From Glandiceps talaboti (lineage: Eukaryota; Hemichordata; Enteropneusta; Spengelidae), in the NCBI RefSeq assembly GCF_964340395.1, contig NC_135551.1:11575379-11639378 (forward strand): DNA of 64,000 bases. Reading direction: 5' to 3'. Below, piece by piece: positions 13,003 to 23,234 of this stretch. Made by a program: the position numbers and the translations under genes. Numbering within the stretch: the stretch's first letter is position 1; each line of letters starts with the position of its first letter. Below the pieces are notes generated by a model. The model did no database searches. It was given only the letters and a program-made list of their open reading frames with translations, and was not told the origin of the DNA.

Positions 13003-13320
13003 TCAAAGCTATTTAACTTTGCGTCAGAACGTCCCAGCTGCGTCAAATTTGGAGACAATACTCGGAGACAGTGTGTCGAAAAAACGTTCCTCCGGATTGT
13101 TTAGTTTTTGAGGGAATCAAGAGATATTGCGTTGAGAAGTGTGAAAAGCGGTAATTTATGCAAAAAACACAAAAATACAACTTTGGATGATTATAACAAG
13201 ACAATGAGAGACAAAATAAAAAATCCGGAGGAACGTTTTTTTGTTTATGTACATAGCTTTCATTTGAAGTCGAAAAGAGGACTATATTCAACTGTTTGTA
13301 AAAGTTAAATAGCTTTAAGT
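13003..13320. repeat. Nested inverted repeat within the TTAA element
   Basis: Outer arms AAAGCTATTTAACTTT (about 13006) and its complement AAAGTTAAATAGCTTT (about 13302). Inner arms AAAACGTTCCTCCGGATT (about 13081) and AATCCGGAGGAACGTTTT (about 13221). The two arm pairs are concentric, so the region can form one long interrupted hairpin. Confidence 0.6.
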
Positions 13321-13509
13321 GAAAATCGTCAAAAAACACAGTTTTTGGGTACAGATCAATAATATGGTTAAAAATGTAAAAAATCACCACAGAAACCACA
13401 ACTTCATACAAAGACTCGACATAATTAATGAAAAAAATGGTATATTTATCTTGTCTTAACTGTGAAATGTGATGGAGGAAAAATGAGCTAACGAACCTGC
13501 ATCTCAACC

Positions 13510-14095
13510 TTAATATGCGTTTATATACAAGACAATCTTGGTTTACTCAGCTTCTAATAACCTATAGTAAATCTTTACGTTTAGAATCAATTCTTACCAT
13601 TTCAATCATACATGTATTTTTAATATGGGTTTATATACAAGACAATCTTGGTTTACTCAGCTTCTAATAACCTATAGTAAATCTTTATGTTTTGAATCAA
13701 TTCTTACCATTTCAATCATACATGTATATTTAATATGGGTTTATATACAAGACAATCTTGGTTTACTCAGCTTCTAATAACCTATAGTAAATCTTTATGT
13801 TTTCAATCAATTCTTACTATTTCAACAATACATGTATATTTAATATGGGTTTATATACAAGACAATCTTGGTTTTACTCAGCTTGTAATAAACTATAGTA
13901 AATCTTTATGTTTAGAATCAATTCTTACCATTTCAATCATACATGTATATTTAATATGAGTTTATATACAAGACAATCTTGGTTTACTCAGCTTCTAAAT
14001 AACCTATAGTAAGTCTTTATGTTTAGAATCAATTCTTACCATTTCAATCATACATGTATATTTAATATGGGTTTATATACAAGACAATCTTGGTT
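13510..14095. repeat. 110-bp satellite, copy A, main fragment
   Basis: About five units with period 110 bp (starts near 13514, 13624, 13734, 13844, 13955, 14066), differing by a few substitutions and single-base indels. Open frames across it are by-products of the period and carry no protein signal. Confidence 0.9.
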
Positions 14096-14325
14096 TTAAA
14101 ATTGTGTGTATATATGTCTTCATTTTATAAAAAATAAATTAGCAACAAAATTAATGCTTGGCATTACTCTTCTATATTACACTATGAATTGTGTGATTGT
14201 AATGGAATATGTTGATAGGGACATTGCGTTACATTTGGTTTTGAAGAGACACCATTCAAATACAACATACTGACAATTAATTTCCTTCTTTGCCCTCAAC
14301 ATGTAGTACATGTACAGTATAATAA
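14096..14325. other. Spacer containing an 85-bp sequence repeated at 39575
   Basis: About 14168-14252 is nearly identical to about 39575-39658 (shared word GTGATTGTAATGGAATATGT), directly before the LINE relic here and before a simple repeat there. It may be part of the same LINE or its target. Confidence 0.5.
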
Positions 14326-15530
14326 TTGTCATCTATGATTCTATGGTCTACTTATAACACTATACTCACACATACCCCACCTTTGGCATCTAAAACTAAT
14401 TATTTAAATACACACTCAGGATTTGTCCTTCCACTTGCAATTGAGAAACATTCTATTGGAATGAGACAAGGTTGTATGTTGAGCACCTTTCTATTTTCCT
14501 TGTTTATAAACAACCTATCGAAATACATGGATAATGAACAGACAACTGGTATTTATGTAGATGAAGGGTTACCATCAATTAGCATCTTAATGTATGCTGA
14601 TGATATTGCCAATGTAGCAGACTTACCGATTACTTTATGACGTAAAATAAACCAACTTCGAAAGTTTTGTAATCAGTGGAAAATAAAAATCAACATTTCA
14701 AAATCAAAGATAAGATTATTGTATTTTCAAATGGGGACTCACTGAGAAATTACGAGAAGTGGTTTTTTGATGGAGAACAAATTGATGTAAAACATTACAA
14801 TTATCTTGGCATGATAATTTCTTCTAGACTCTCTTGGTCACCTGCAAAACACAATTTAGTAGCTAAAGGGCTGGCAGCGTTAGTCTCAGTACAAACTGCC
14901 ATTAGGAGGATGGGTGGAATGTCTGTTGAAAATGCATTCAAGATTTGTGATGCAGCCATATTACCCATTGTTTGTTATGGAAGTGAAGTCTGCAGTTATG
15001 AAATTCAGATAGTATTGAACATGTACAATTAAAGTTCTGTAGATTTTTAACAGGTGTTAAAAGTAACGTCAACACTACAACATTTCTTGGTGAATGTGGT
15101 AGACTATTGTCTTCCATAATGTTTTTATTTTAAGAGGTGTATTTCATAGTGTTTGAAATTAATAAGTATGGAGAATAACAGATATCCAAAGGAATGCTAC
15201 ACTATGCCAAGACGAGTAGATGAGGCGGTCGGTCAGGGTTACATGAGCTATTCATAGCAAGAATTTGCTTTTTAGATATGGTTTTGGAATGGCATGGTTG
15301 GAACAACAAGTTGGGAATTATGTAGTGTTTCTTAGAACTTTTATACAGAGAATCAATGATTGTTATTGTCAAGAATGACATAATGGCATTACAAGCTCTA
15401 TTAGACTCAGTCTGTACTGTTCATTTAAATCTTTCCTTGAACCAGAAAATTATTTAAATTATTCAAATTATAATCGTAAGACCATTCAGGCAAATTTCCG
15501 TTGCTCAACTCATAAGCTAAGGCCTAAAAA
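14326..15530 (+). pseudogene. LINE (non-LTR retrotransposon) reverse transcriptase relic
   Basis: The reading carries the RT block GMRQGCMLSTFLFSLFINNL (about 14458-14517) and the catalytic-site box LMYADDI (about 14590). It continues with VFSNGDSLRNYEKWFF, HYNYLGM, and the ILPIVCYGSEV block (about 14960-14990), then in other frames HVQLKFCRFLTGV, LGECGRLLSS and SSFKSFLEPENYL. This order is that of the RT and C-terminal region of many metazoan LINEs. Frames break near 14640, 15010 and again downstream, and the endonuclease and start are missing, so it is dead. The clade is not resolved from fragments alone. Confidence 0.85.
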
Positions 15531-15730
15531 AATAAGTGTTTGTTCCGGTTACCCCACCTAGATTTTCACTGCCAACCATAAACTTTTTTTATGTATTCGA
15601 GAAAAAAAAAATAAAATCGCAAAAAATTGTGAAGTCTCACGAGAAATAGTGGCTTTGGAAACTGATATCAACTTAAAAACAAAACAAAATAAAACTGTTC
15701 TTCGAATCTGTAATGGATGTACATCTGATA
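15519..15730. repeat. Terminal-like repeat, inverted copy at about 37960-38167
   Basis: The stretch starting TAAGGCCTA and containing GGTTACCCCACCTAG and GAAGTCTCACGAGAAATAGT recurs as inverted complement ending at 38167. Similarity covers about 200 bp with visible substitutions and stops at TAAGGCCTA in both, which suggests a shared transposon terminus. An AGGCCTAAT-like end in opposite orientation occurs near 18795-18802 and could be the far end of an element of about 3.3 kb here. Confidence 0.55.
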
Positions 15731-16264
15731 GGAAGAAAGACCATTTGGAAAATAATGGACAAGCGACCTATCGGTCAGAATAGCTCCTCTGTTTTTTTTT
15801 TTGTTTTTTTTTTATATATTTTTTTTTATTTTGGTGACATGTAGAAGTGGTTCAGTTCTTCACTATGCAGTTTTGTTTTAGCGATGTAATAAAGTGGTTA
15901 CTGGTTTCATATGATGTCTCACTATAAAACACATTTTACACAGAAGTTGGTAATGTATTGTACTTTTATACCATAGTCACCATTTTATAACAAAAATCTA
16001 CTGTTATGAAAAATTGCACAAAATCTCTGAAAAAAATGACTAGGAAATGCACACAAGAAAAAGAAAAAAAGAGAAGATTTTGAGGTTGGCTATAAATAAT
16101 TCCAGTGTCTTACAGCTTTAACCCTGGAAAATGTTAATGATGAATGAAATAAACTAAGGATCTAAAATAATTTTGAGGCAATTTCAATTTCAATTTTCTA
16201 ACAAATTTACCAAGTCAACAACATTCAACTTGTACTAGTTGTAGTATATATATATAGGGAAGAA
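15731..16264. other. AT-rich non-coding stretch
   Basis: No gene, splice-flanked exon or clear repeat border is seen. It has T-rich runs (about 15790-15832) and possibly belongs to the interior of the element starting at 15519. Confidence 0.4.
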
Positions 16265-16805
16265 ATGTATTAATCGCCATCTTAGTTTCCGTATGGCGAC
16301 AATCCCAAGTACCCGGAAGAGAGTCATTCTCAGCCATACGTTACAGTGGTAACACTCGTTCATGTTCGATTACCTTTCATAAAGAAAACACAACGAAATG
16401 GTTAAAGTGATCTTTTTTTTTAAATTTCTTTTCATCACAAAAACAAAATCTGTGTGATCAAAAGTGTTGTAAACTAAAACCAGAAAGAATTATCGGACTG
16501 GCTAAACTTCCCGCTGAACTGGAGTAAGGTCCAAGCCTCGATAGTATGTGAGGAAATCGTCTCAAACTAGCGATACAACTTTCAAAATATAACTTGACAT
16601 GTCTTCATTTGTTAGAGTTATACAATTCAAGACGGGTTTTCACTCGAAAAAAACAATTCTGTGAATAATGACACTCTGAACGCAGCAATTTCTCGGACGA
16701 TGTTACCACTGTAACGTATGGCTGGCAACGACTTGCTTCGGGTTAGTCCCTCGTGCATCGGGGTACTTGAGATTGTTGCCGTACGGAAACTCACTTGTGC
16801 ATTAC
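16265..16805. mobile_element. Hairpin (MITE-like) element with imperfect inverted ends
   Basis: The left arm (about 16273-16355) contains TTTCCGTATGGCGACAATC and GCCATACGTTACAGTGGTAA. The right arm (about 16686-16800) carries their complements, TTACCACTGTAACGTATGGC and GATTGTTGCCGTACGGAAA. The arms are most similar at both edges and diverge in the middle. The size is about 540 bp with no ORF. Duplication of the target is not clear, so the borders are approximate. Confidence 0.7.
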
Positions 16806-18580
16806 CACATCAGTAATTTTGACGCTGTAATTTTGCCACCAAGATTGATCGTACAAAAACAAAACTCCATAAATGAACCACAAAGTACTTTCCCTTTCAA
16901 AGTGTGATAATTTTAGAAAGAGTATTATTGTTTTTATTGACGACTGACTCTGTCAAAAATCGTCCCATACACTTCAGTTCAGGCATGCACGACTTCTCAT
17001 AGAGCTCACTTGATCGTGAGGTGCGTATACTGGAATGAACCATTCTGTAGGAGGGTGGAGAATTTGGATTTGAAGTTTACAACCCTGTTTCGAACAAATA
17101 TTTGTCATTTGGGTGCACAATGCGTAGAATTAAGACTACAGCACATATTACATTGCTTGTTTGACGTCAATAGTCTCTTCTGAAAAGTTGCAGTTTACCT
17201 AAAGTCTCGCGGACTGATTTCCAATATGGCAGCGGTCATAATGCTCATTAACATATTATTCATTTTTTTTAAATTACAAAAATAAATCATAAAAAATAGA
17301 AAAGAAGAAGTGCTGACTTGAAATTAACAAATCTAAGTAAGATATCCCCTGCGCATCAACACACCAGATATCAAAGCAATCTGACAAGAATTTTTCAAGG
17401 AGATGATGAAAATGACATTTTATGAAAAAAAATCATAAAAAATTGAAAATGGCACAGATCAACTTGGCATGAACAAATCTGAATAGCCTCCCCCTAGGGA
17501 ACATGCACACCAAATATCAAAGAATTCCGACTGTCACTTTCAGAGTAGATAATGAAAATATAAAAGTTTGACGGACACCTATGATTCACTCTACTCTCTA
17601 TATACTCTATACAACCTATACCTAAAGCTACCCTTTCAGCTTTCGCTGACAGCGGAGCTAAAAACCTGAACTGGACACTCACACAGAAAAAAATATACAC
17701 TAAAAAACATAGACCCTCATATTCCCAGAGTGTGATGTCAAAGTATAGTACTATGAATTCCATACATTTCATATTACTATACTTTGAGGTCACACTATAG
17801 TAATATGGTCAGAACTACTTTGAATTATTTGTAAACATCATCAACCTAAACAGTTACGATGCTGTTGTTTAAAAATATGGTTTCTTTGCTAATCATGGAT
17901 TGCCGAACATCGACCATCATCATTATCAGTTTAAACAGTGAACAAATACACCTCTTTTTGAAAAATCTTTCGCCTTTCGTACAGCCACTAACGTATGTAG
18001 ACGTAGACACATGCTAACATCAACATCCTAAAAACCTCCAGTTGTGATAGTTGTCCAATGCAGTGAAATCGTTTTCCGTTAAATTCAACTATTGGTAGAA
18101 TATTTGAATGACTTTTGACAACGTGTTTTTGAAAATTTCACAATGTTTTCAACATTTTATCTTGTCAGTGTTGATGTTTTTAGCGTATGACTCTGAACCC
18201 AGTTCTATGCATAACTGGTGTAGTAGGCATCCGTTCGTTAGTCAGTCTCTCGATATGTCTAATTTTTTCCGATGAAAGTGTCTATATTTTATCAAAGAAT
18301 TAATCACTGCTCTTGACAAATGTCCTATCGTTGGCAAAATGTTCCCTACCTGAAAGTCTGTGGTGTAATTTTACTGATCTCAGTATATACGTTAGTAGTA
18401 GTAATGACAGCAGCTGTTGCGGCGACTACATTTTGAAAACTGAATGAACGTTAACAGCTGAGCGCTGTAGCCCCACCACTTCATAAAATCAATGTGCGTT
18501 CAGTGTAAGTTTCAGAATATTTTAGTTTAAAATTGTCCCTTTAATACAACACAATAGCGGGTCTATGTATATAATAAATT
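16806..18580. other. Non-coding stretch with a small palindrome and degenerate repeat motifs
   Basis: No gene is supported. About 17340-17580 has the words CACCAGATATCAAAGCAATC and CACCAAATATCAAAG followed by GACGGACA, a pattern common at ends of short interspersed elements in marine invertebrates. A palindrome lies at 17729-17801. Confidence 0.4.
17729..17801. repeat. 73-bp palindrome
   Basis: AGTGTGATGTCAAAGTATAG and its near complement CTATACTTTGAGGTCACACT lie on either side of a short loop. It could be a tiny MITE. Confidence 0.65.
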
Positions 18581-18582
18581 AA

Positions 18583-18720
18583 TAATCTCCCAGTATTTCT
18601 CATTTGTGCTACATCATCTCGGACTCATGATTCCCCTATGTCTGTATCCACGGCCGACATGAGGGGCATCATTCGTCCTTGATGACGTAGCACTCATTCA
18701 GATTACTGGGAGATTATACA
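18583..18720. mobile_element. Small hairpin MITE, about 138 bp
   Basis: Arms ATAATCTCCCAGTA and TACTGGGAGATTAT at the edges, with further matching inside (TGCTACATCATC with GATGACGTAGCA; ATTCCCCTATGTC with GACATGAGGGGCAT). It forms an almost complete hairpin. TA on each side could be the target duplication. Confidence 0.65.
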
Positions 18721-18907
18721 TAAAAATCTACTTACCCCACCTATTCTAAAATTGAGCATAATTGGAATTGCACAATTTTTTTTTTATTAGGCCTAAGTAT
18801 TGAAATTTGTCGTCATCTTAAGGTTCCGGTCAATTAGAGAAATTGTGTATATTGCAAGAATACCACAGCTGTAAACATTGTACAAAACGAATGCCACTTT
18901 CTATTTG

Positions 18908-19261
18908 TATGTTGTCCTCTATATAATGATATTAGAGATGAGTTCTTTCCATCACTGAGAACACATACATATTAACATAAGCTGTCCTCTATATAATGAT
19001 ATTAGAGATGAGTTCTTTCCATCACTGAGAACACATACATATGAACATAAGCTGTCCTCTATATAATGATATTAGAGACGAGTTCTTTCCATCACTGAGA
19101 ACACATACATATGAACATAAGCTGTCCTCTATATAATGATATTAGAGATGAGTTCTTTCCATCAGTGAGAACACATACATATTAACATAAGCTGTCCTCT
19201 ATATAATGATATTAGAGATGAGTTCTTTCTATCACTGAGAACACATACACATGAACATAAG
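18908..19261. repeat. 70-bp tandem array, five units
   Basis: Five units with period 70 bp (core CTGTCCTCTATATAATGATA, then TTAGAGATGAGTTCTTTCCA). The array is followed by the same sequence that follows the larger array at 40575-42149. Confidence 0.9.
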
Positions 19262-19552
19262 CTTGTTGAAGTCCTTTCCTCAAAAACTAAAACTGTTATT
19301 TCACAACTATAGTTGTATTTATTAAAGGCTTTCAAATGAAGATATTCTCTTCCAGTTGTAACAAAGGTTTGGTATTGTTAATCCAATTTTCTTGTATTCA
19401 TGTGCTTTATTTATTTATTTGTATATTTATTTACCATTAGTATACTTGTCAAAATACTTTTCAGTCACTCATTTCACTATGTATTTATTTTGTAATTGTA
19501 TGTACGATGGGTAGAGGCCCTGTTACTGAAATAAATGAACTGAACTGAACTG
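19262..19552 (+). other. LINE-like 3' tail with (TGAAC)n
   Basis: The sequence runs from CTTGTTGAAGTCCTTTCC to a terminus GAAATAAATGAACTGAACTG, with TGAAC repeated. Pentamer microsatellite tails of this kind mark the 3' end of many non-LTR retrotransposons. The same tail is at 42149-42447. Together with the RT relic upstream this suggests that the 70-bp array sits in a LINE 3' untranslated region. Confidence 0.5.
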
Positions 19553-20375
19553 AGAAACATTGTGGTTTAAATGTTTGTTGTTGTTTTGTTTTTTTTAAAA
19601 AACAATCAGTTTTCTGTTCATTATGTTTTCAAAACATGATTTATGAGTTCAACCTCTATTTTCTTTGCTGATATCTTGATTTATGCAAACTGCTTCCAGT
19701 TGATTGCACAATGATCTCAGAACTTGTGTCTGAAATGGGTTCTATTTCAAGTACTTGTACACCTGAAATTGACATGTTGATATAAACATTTTTATCACTT
19801 CCCATTTGTTCAACAGCTCATACAAGTACTATTACTAAATTTGGACCATCCTGTCAGATTTAGAGGATCAAGTTACGTTTATTGAAATCAAAGCCAAAGG
19901 GAAAGTCTATATAATACTGTATACACTAGGTTTTCCAAAGTACTGGGTTAAAACAGTTTCAGTTAGCTGTGTAAAGGCCTGAGTAATCAGAAGAAAAGTC
20001 CAAAAAAAGCACTAGTTGAAGTAAAGTATATAATACAACTTGATACTTGTGCAATGCATCAGTCAACTTTACATAGTTTTATCAGAACAAATGAAATCCT
20101 TTGACATTAATATGTTAACTTGAATATCATAATGCCAGTCTGTACTTCATTAATATAATCACATACAACTTTTAATATTACAATGGGTAACTTTAATAAT
20201 ATGCATATTAACAGAAGGTAACTGAACAAACCACAAACATTGTGTACTTTTATTAGCCAGAGACCATTTTATCTATACAGTGCTTGATATTCGAATCTGT
20301 TGTATGCAAGAAGAGATTTGATTCTGAAATGGACAATGGTGAAATGACTCTACAATACTGTGAGTAAAAAATACC
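19553..20375. other. Intron-like sequence of copy B
   Basis: It aligns with parts of 1370-1690 and 4490-5800 (copy A) and 42448-42870 (copy D). It contains the unoccupied CTAG site of the LTR element near 19925. No coding is seen. Confidence 0.5.
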
Positions 20376-21752
20376 GCCAATGGCGTTGTAGCACAACTGT
20401 ACAGTTTTTAAAAATGCTAACATGCGAACAATAATTGTTCATTTGGTGAATGACTATCCAGTTGCCTATCCAACCATTTTGCTATCTTTACAATATATGC
20501 TATCATTTGGCTGTTGCTATGGATGTGGTCTTGTTGCTAGGCATATTTACATACATTTTTTGAATGTTTATTCAATTGTCTATTAATCTCCATTGTTATC
20601 TTCACAATATATGTGATCATTTGGCTGTTGCTATGGGCGTGGTCTTGTTGCTAGGCACACTTGCATACATTTTTTGAATGATTATTCATTTGTCTTCTAT
20701 TCCTGTTGTTATCTTTGCAATATATGTGATTATTTGGCTGTTGCTATGGGCGTGGTCTTGTTGCTAGGCATATTTACATACATTTTTTTGAATGTTTATT
20801 CAATTGTCTATTAATCCCCTTTGTTATCTTTGCAATATATGTGATCATTTGGCTGTTGCTATGGGCGTGGTCTTGTTGCTAGGCAAATTTACATACATTT
20901 TTTGAACGTTTATTCAATTGTCTATTAATCCCTGTTGTTATCTTTATGAAATACACGACCGTTTGGCTGTTGCTATGGGCGTGGTCATGGTTGCTACGGT
21001 ATTTGCATACATGTTTATTTATTTGCCTACCATAGGATGTTGTTATTTGACCAAAATATACTGCCATTTGGTTGTTGCTAAGGGCGTGGTCATGGTTGCT
21101 AGGGCCAATTTTGTCAAAATGTTTTGAAGAATAACATGCAGAAACATCTCACCAAGTTTCAGACTCCGTCACCAAGTAATTTTTGAGATATAAGTTTTTG
21201 ACCAAAAATGAACATTTTTACACCTAATTTGTATATCACTTATGGAATCATGGTATGCTTAATATTTCTTTGTCCATACATCCCTAGATACATTCCCATT
21301 AAATTTCAGCCCAATCTGCTCAGTAGTTTTGGAATTATAGATTTTTAACCAAAAAGACACATTTTTAGCCCTAATTTGCATATCACTGATGGAATCATCC
21401 CGTCATGGACAAATCTTACTTTACATCCCCTTAAGAATGTTCCCACCAAATTTCGCACCAATCTGCCCAGTAGTTTCTGAGTTTAAGTTTTTTGACCAAA
21501 AATCACATTTTTTGACCCAAATCACACATCTGTGATGCGATCATTTTGATTTGAACAATTTCCCAACTAGACACCCAAGGTAATGGACCCACCAAATATC
21601 ATGGCAATCGGTTCAGCTGTTTTTGACTTTAAGTTGTTTACACACACACACACACACACACGCACACACACACACACACACACACAGACAGACAGACAGA
21701 CAGACGCCGGGCGATCCCTATAGCACTACTGAACCTCAGTTCAGTTGTGCTA
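20376..21752. mobile_element. Non-autonomous element with roughly 120-bp internal repeats, copy B
   Basis: The sequence starts GCCAATGGCGTTGTAGCACA and ends TTCAGTTGTGCTA; TAGCACAACTG near the start is the complement of CAGTTGTGCTA at the end. The first 700 bases are about six diverged units of roughly 120 bp, each with GCTGTTGCTATGGGCGTGGT. A region of CACCAAGTTTCAG-type words follows, then CA and GACA microsatellites and GCCGGGCGATCCCTATAGCA. Related copies are at 54590-55977 and, truncated, at 43338-43800. No transposase is encoded. Confidence 0.75.
21640..21704. repeat. (CA)n-(GACA)n microsatellite
   Basis: Compound CA then CAGA tract inside the element's 3' part. The same tract with different unit numbers is at 55876-55930. 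Confidence 0.9.
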
Positions 21753-21853
21753 AAAATACAAAAATTAAAATACATATTGTAAGAAAATTGTTTAATAAAC
21801 AATGCATTTTGTTGAATGCACCCATCTCACCTTATCACTCACACTGTATGTGA

Positions 21854-22078
21854 ATGTTGTTGTTAAAATATGATGGTGATGGTAGCAGTGGTGATGACGA
21901 TGATGATGATGATGATGATGATGATTTAGTTTTGTATGTCATAGATAACACAGACAGTGATATATGTACTGACTCAAGTAGTACCAGTGAGTCAGATTAT
22001 AGTGACATTGATAATGGCAATACTGAAGGTGAATGTGATGATGATTGCAATCAGATATCAGAGAACTTTTACAAGTAA
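21854..22078 (+). CDS. Acidic Asp-rich ORF, 74 codons, copy B
   Basis: The ORF opens MLLLKYDGDGSSG, has an uninterrupted run of 11 Asp encoded by a GAT/GAC microsatellite, then Ser/Asp/Glu-rich sequence (TDSSSTSESDYSD), and ends SENFYK. It is conserved in frame with the copy at 56080-56301. It is probably the 5' exon or N-terminal part of the repeated gene that continues with the zinc-finger exon at about 22590. It could equally be a short independent ORF, because a stop follows directly. The sequence is low complexity and has no domain. Function unknown. Confidence 0.4.
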   Translation: MLLLKYDGDGSSGDDDDDDDDDDDLVLYVIDNTDSDICTDSSSTSESDYSDIDNGNTEGECDDDCNQISENFYK

Positions 22079-22084
22079 CCTGAT

Positions 22085-22555
22085 CAGGCAGAAATTCATA
22101 TCAAAATGGCCGTCTAATATATAGTGGCCATGTTGGAATGTATTACAAAATAAATTGACTTGCATATGTATGACATAGTGTGTTGTCGTTGTACCTAGTT
22201 TGATAGAAATTGGTCGAGTCATGTCCAAGTAATGGTTCTGGACATGTAAAAATTGTTTAAAAATGGCTGTCCGGTGGCCATATTGAATCATATCCCGACA
22301 TAAATTCACATGCATATGTATGTAATTCAACTCTGTCCTTATATCAACTTTGAACGAGATCTCTTCAGGCATGTCTGCATAATGGCTTTGAACATGAAAA
22401 AGTCGTAACATAATGGCCATCTGGTGGCCATATTGGATCTTACCACAAAATAAATTAAAGTGCATAATGTTATAGTGTGTTGTCTTTGTACCAAGTTTGA
22501 GAGAAATGGCTCTGGACGCAAGCAAAGATGGACGGGTGGACCGACGGAAAAGAAA
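22085..22555. repeat. Diverged tandem repeat, GGCCATATTG units
   Basis: Three to four units of about 140-150 bp, each with AATGGC, a GGTGGCCATATTG-like word and TAAATT-AC-TGCATA, ending in GGACGGGTGGACCGACGG. The family recurs at 56320-56755 and 53640-54240. It separates the acidic ORF from the zinc-finger exon, so it has probably inserted into the gene. Minus-strand ORFs here are by-products. Confidence 0.6.
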
Positions 22556-22589
22556 AAAGAGAAAGAGACCAGAGCCAAGAGACAAACTT

Positions 22590-23234
22590 GAAAAGCAGCA
22601 ATGTACAATGCCAACCAGTGAGAACCAGTGTTTGATTGTGTACGAGGCTGTTAACTATATCGAAATAACTTGGAACCGAGTTATGACAGATTCTAAACAC
22701 AGTTGTCTGAGCAGTTTGAATGTCCCATTTGCAAGGAAGTAACTGACAGTAGCATCAAGTGTTGTGTGAGAGGGATCACACACATTTTGTAGTGATTATC
22801 TCTGATGGTTTGTCCAATCTCACACTTGACCTGAGCCTGTCGTGTACACATTTCATTGTCATCCACAGTGAGTGTTCCACCAACTGGCATTTTCAAATGT
22901 TTTGTCATCATTAAGTGTATCATGTGATTGTGCAATGTATGGTTGTAATTTGTACATGTATATGGCCCTGGAAGACCTGTCTCAACACATCCACAAATGT
23001 CCATATTTGATACATAGATCTCAGACCATGATTATTGTCAAGTTGTCTCTAATAGTACAAATCTATTACAACCAAGTACTTCTACTTCAAATGGATGTGC
23101 TGTTAAGACCTTCCTCAAGAAAATAGATAAGTTCAAAGATACCAAGGAGTTTGAAATGTTACCTATAAAAATGATAAAAGAAAGGTTAGGTATGACACAT
23201 GACAAAGTTGTAGAATTCAAGACAGGAAAGACAG
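22590..23234 (+). pseudogene. RING/TRAF-like zinc-finger exon of the repeated gene, copy B
   Basis: The reading starts EKQQCTMPTSENQCLIVYEA. After a frame change it has a RING-type opening, EQFECPICKEVTDSSIKCCV (from 22709), then stops. A TRAF/SIAH-like finger follows, with YGCN then LSQHIHKCPY (about 22935-23010), in another frame. The 3' part reads KTFLKKIDKFKDTKEFEMLP and GMTHDKVVEFKTG and ends at a GT donor (23235). The pattern RING, then C-x-H-x-C finger, then helical linker is typical of ubiquitin-ligase-like or zinc-binding N-termini. Several stops and frame changes make this copy non-functional unless there are unrecognised introns. The domain assignment rests on spacing of Cys and His only. 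Confidence 0.5.

Larger units (their letters stand above)
11003..13509. mobile_element. Non-autonomous DNA transposon, TTAA duplication
   Basis: Inverted ends GGATGAGATGCAGGTTCGTT (left) and, read inward from the right, GGTTGAGATGCAGGTTCGTT. The 2,507-bp element splits a 110-bp satellite unit and is flanked by TTAA at 10999-11002 and 13510-13513; intact neighbouring units show TTAA once at this point. TTAA targeting is typical of the piggyBac and Kolobok superfamilies. No transposase is encoded and the ORFs are below about 155 codons without family resemblance. Two separate inverted repeats lie inside (11470-11712 and 13003-13320), which may be older nested hairpin elements. Confidence 0.85.

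Noticed and set aside
13043-13507. 154-codon minus-strand ORF in the TTAA element
   Set aside because: AT-rich, low-complexity Phe/Tyr-rich reading that covers the nested inverted repeat. No family resemblance.
22058-22585. 175-codon minus-strand ORF
   Set aside because: It lies on the tandem GGCCATATTG-unit repeat and its 'protein' repeats with the DNA units; a by-product.
22590-23234. RING finger followed by a second zinc finger as a RAG1-like N-terminus
   Set aside because: The exons that follow show the GGDHGGGS/CLWC pattern, not RAG1 core sequence. No RAG2-like gene or RAG-type ends are visible.
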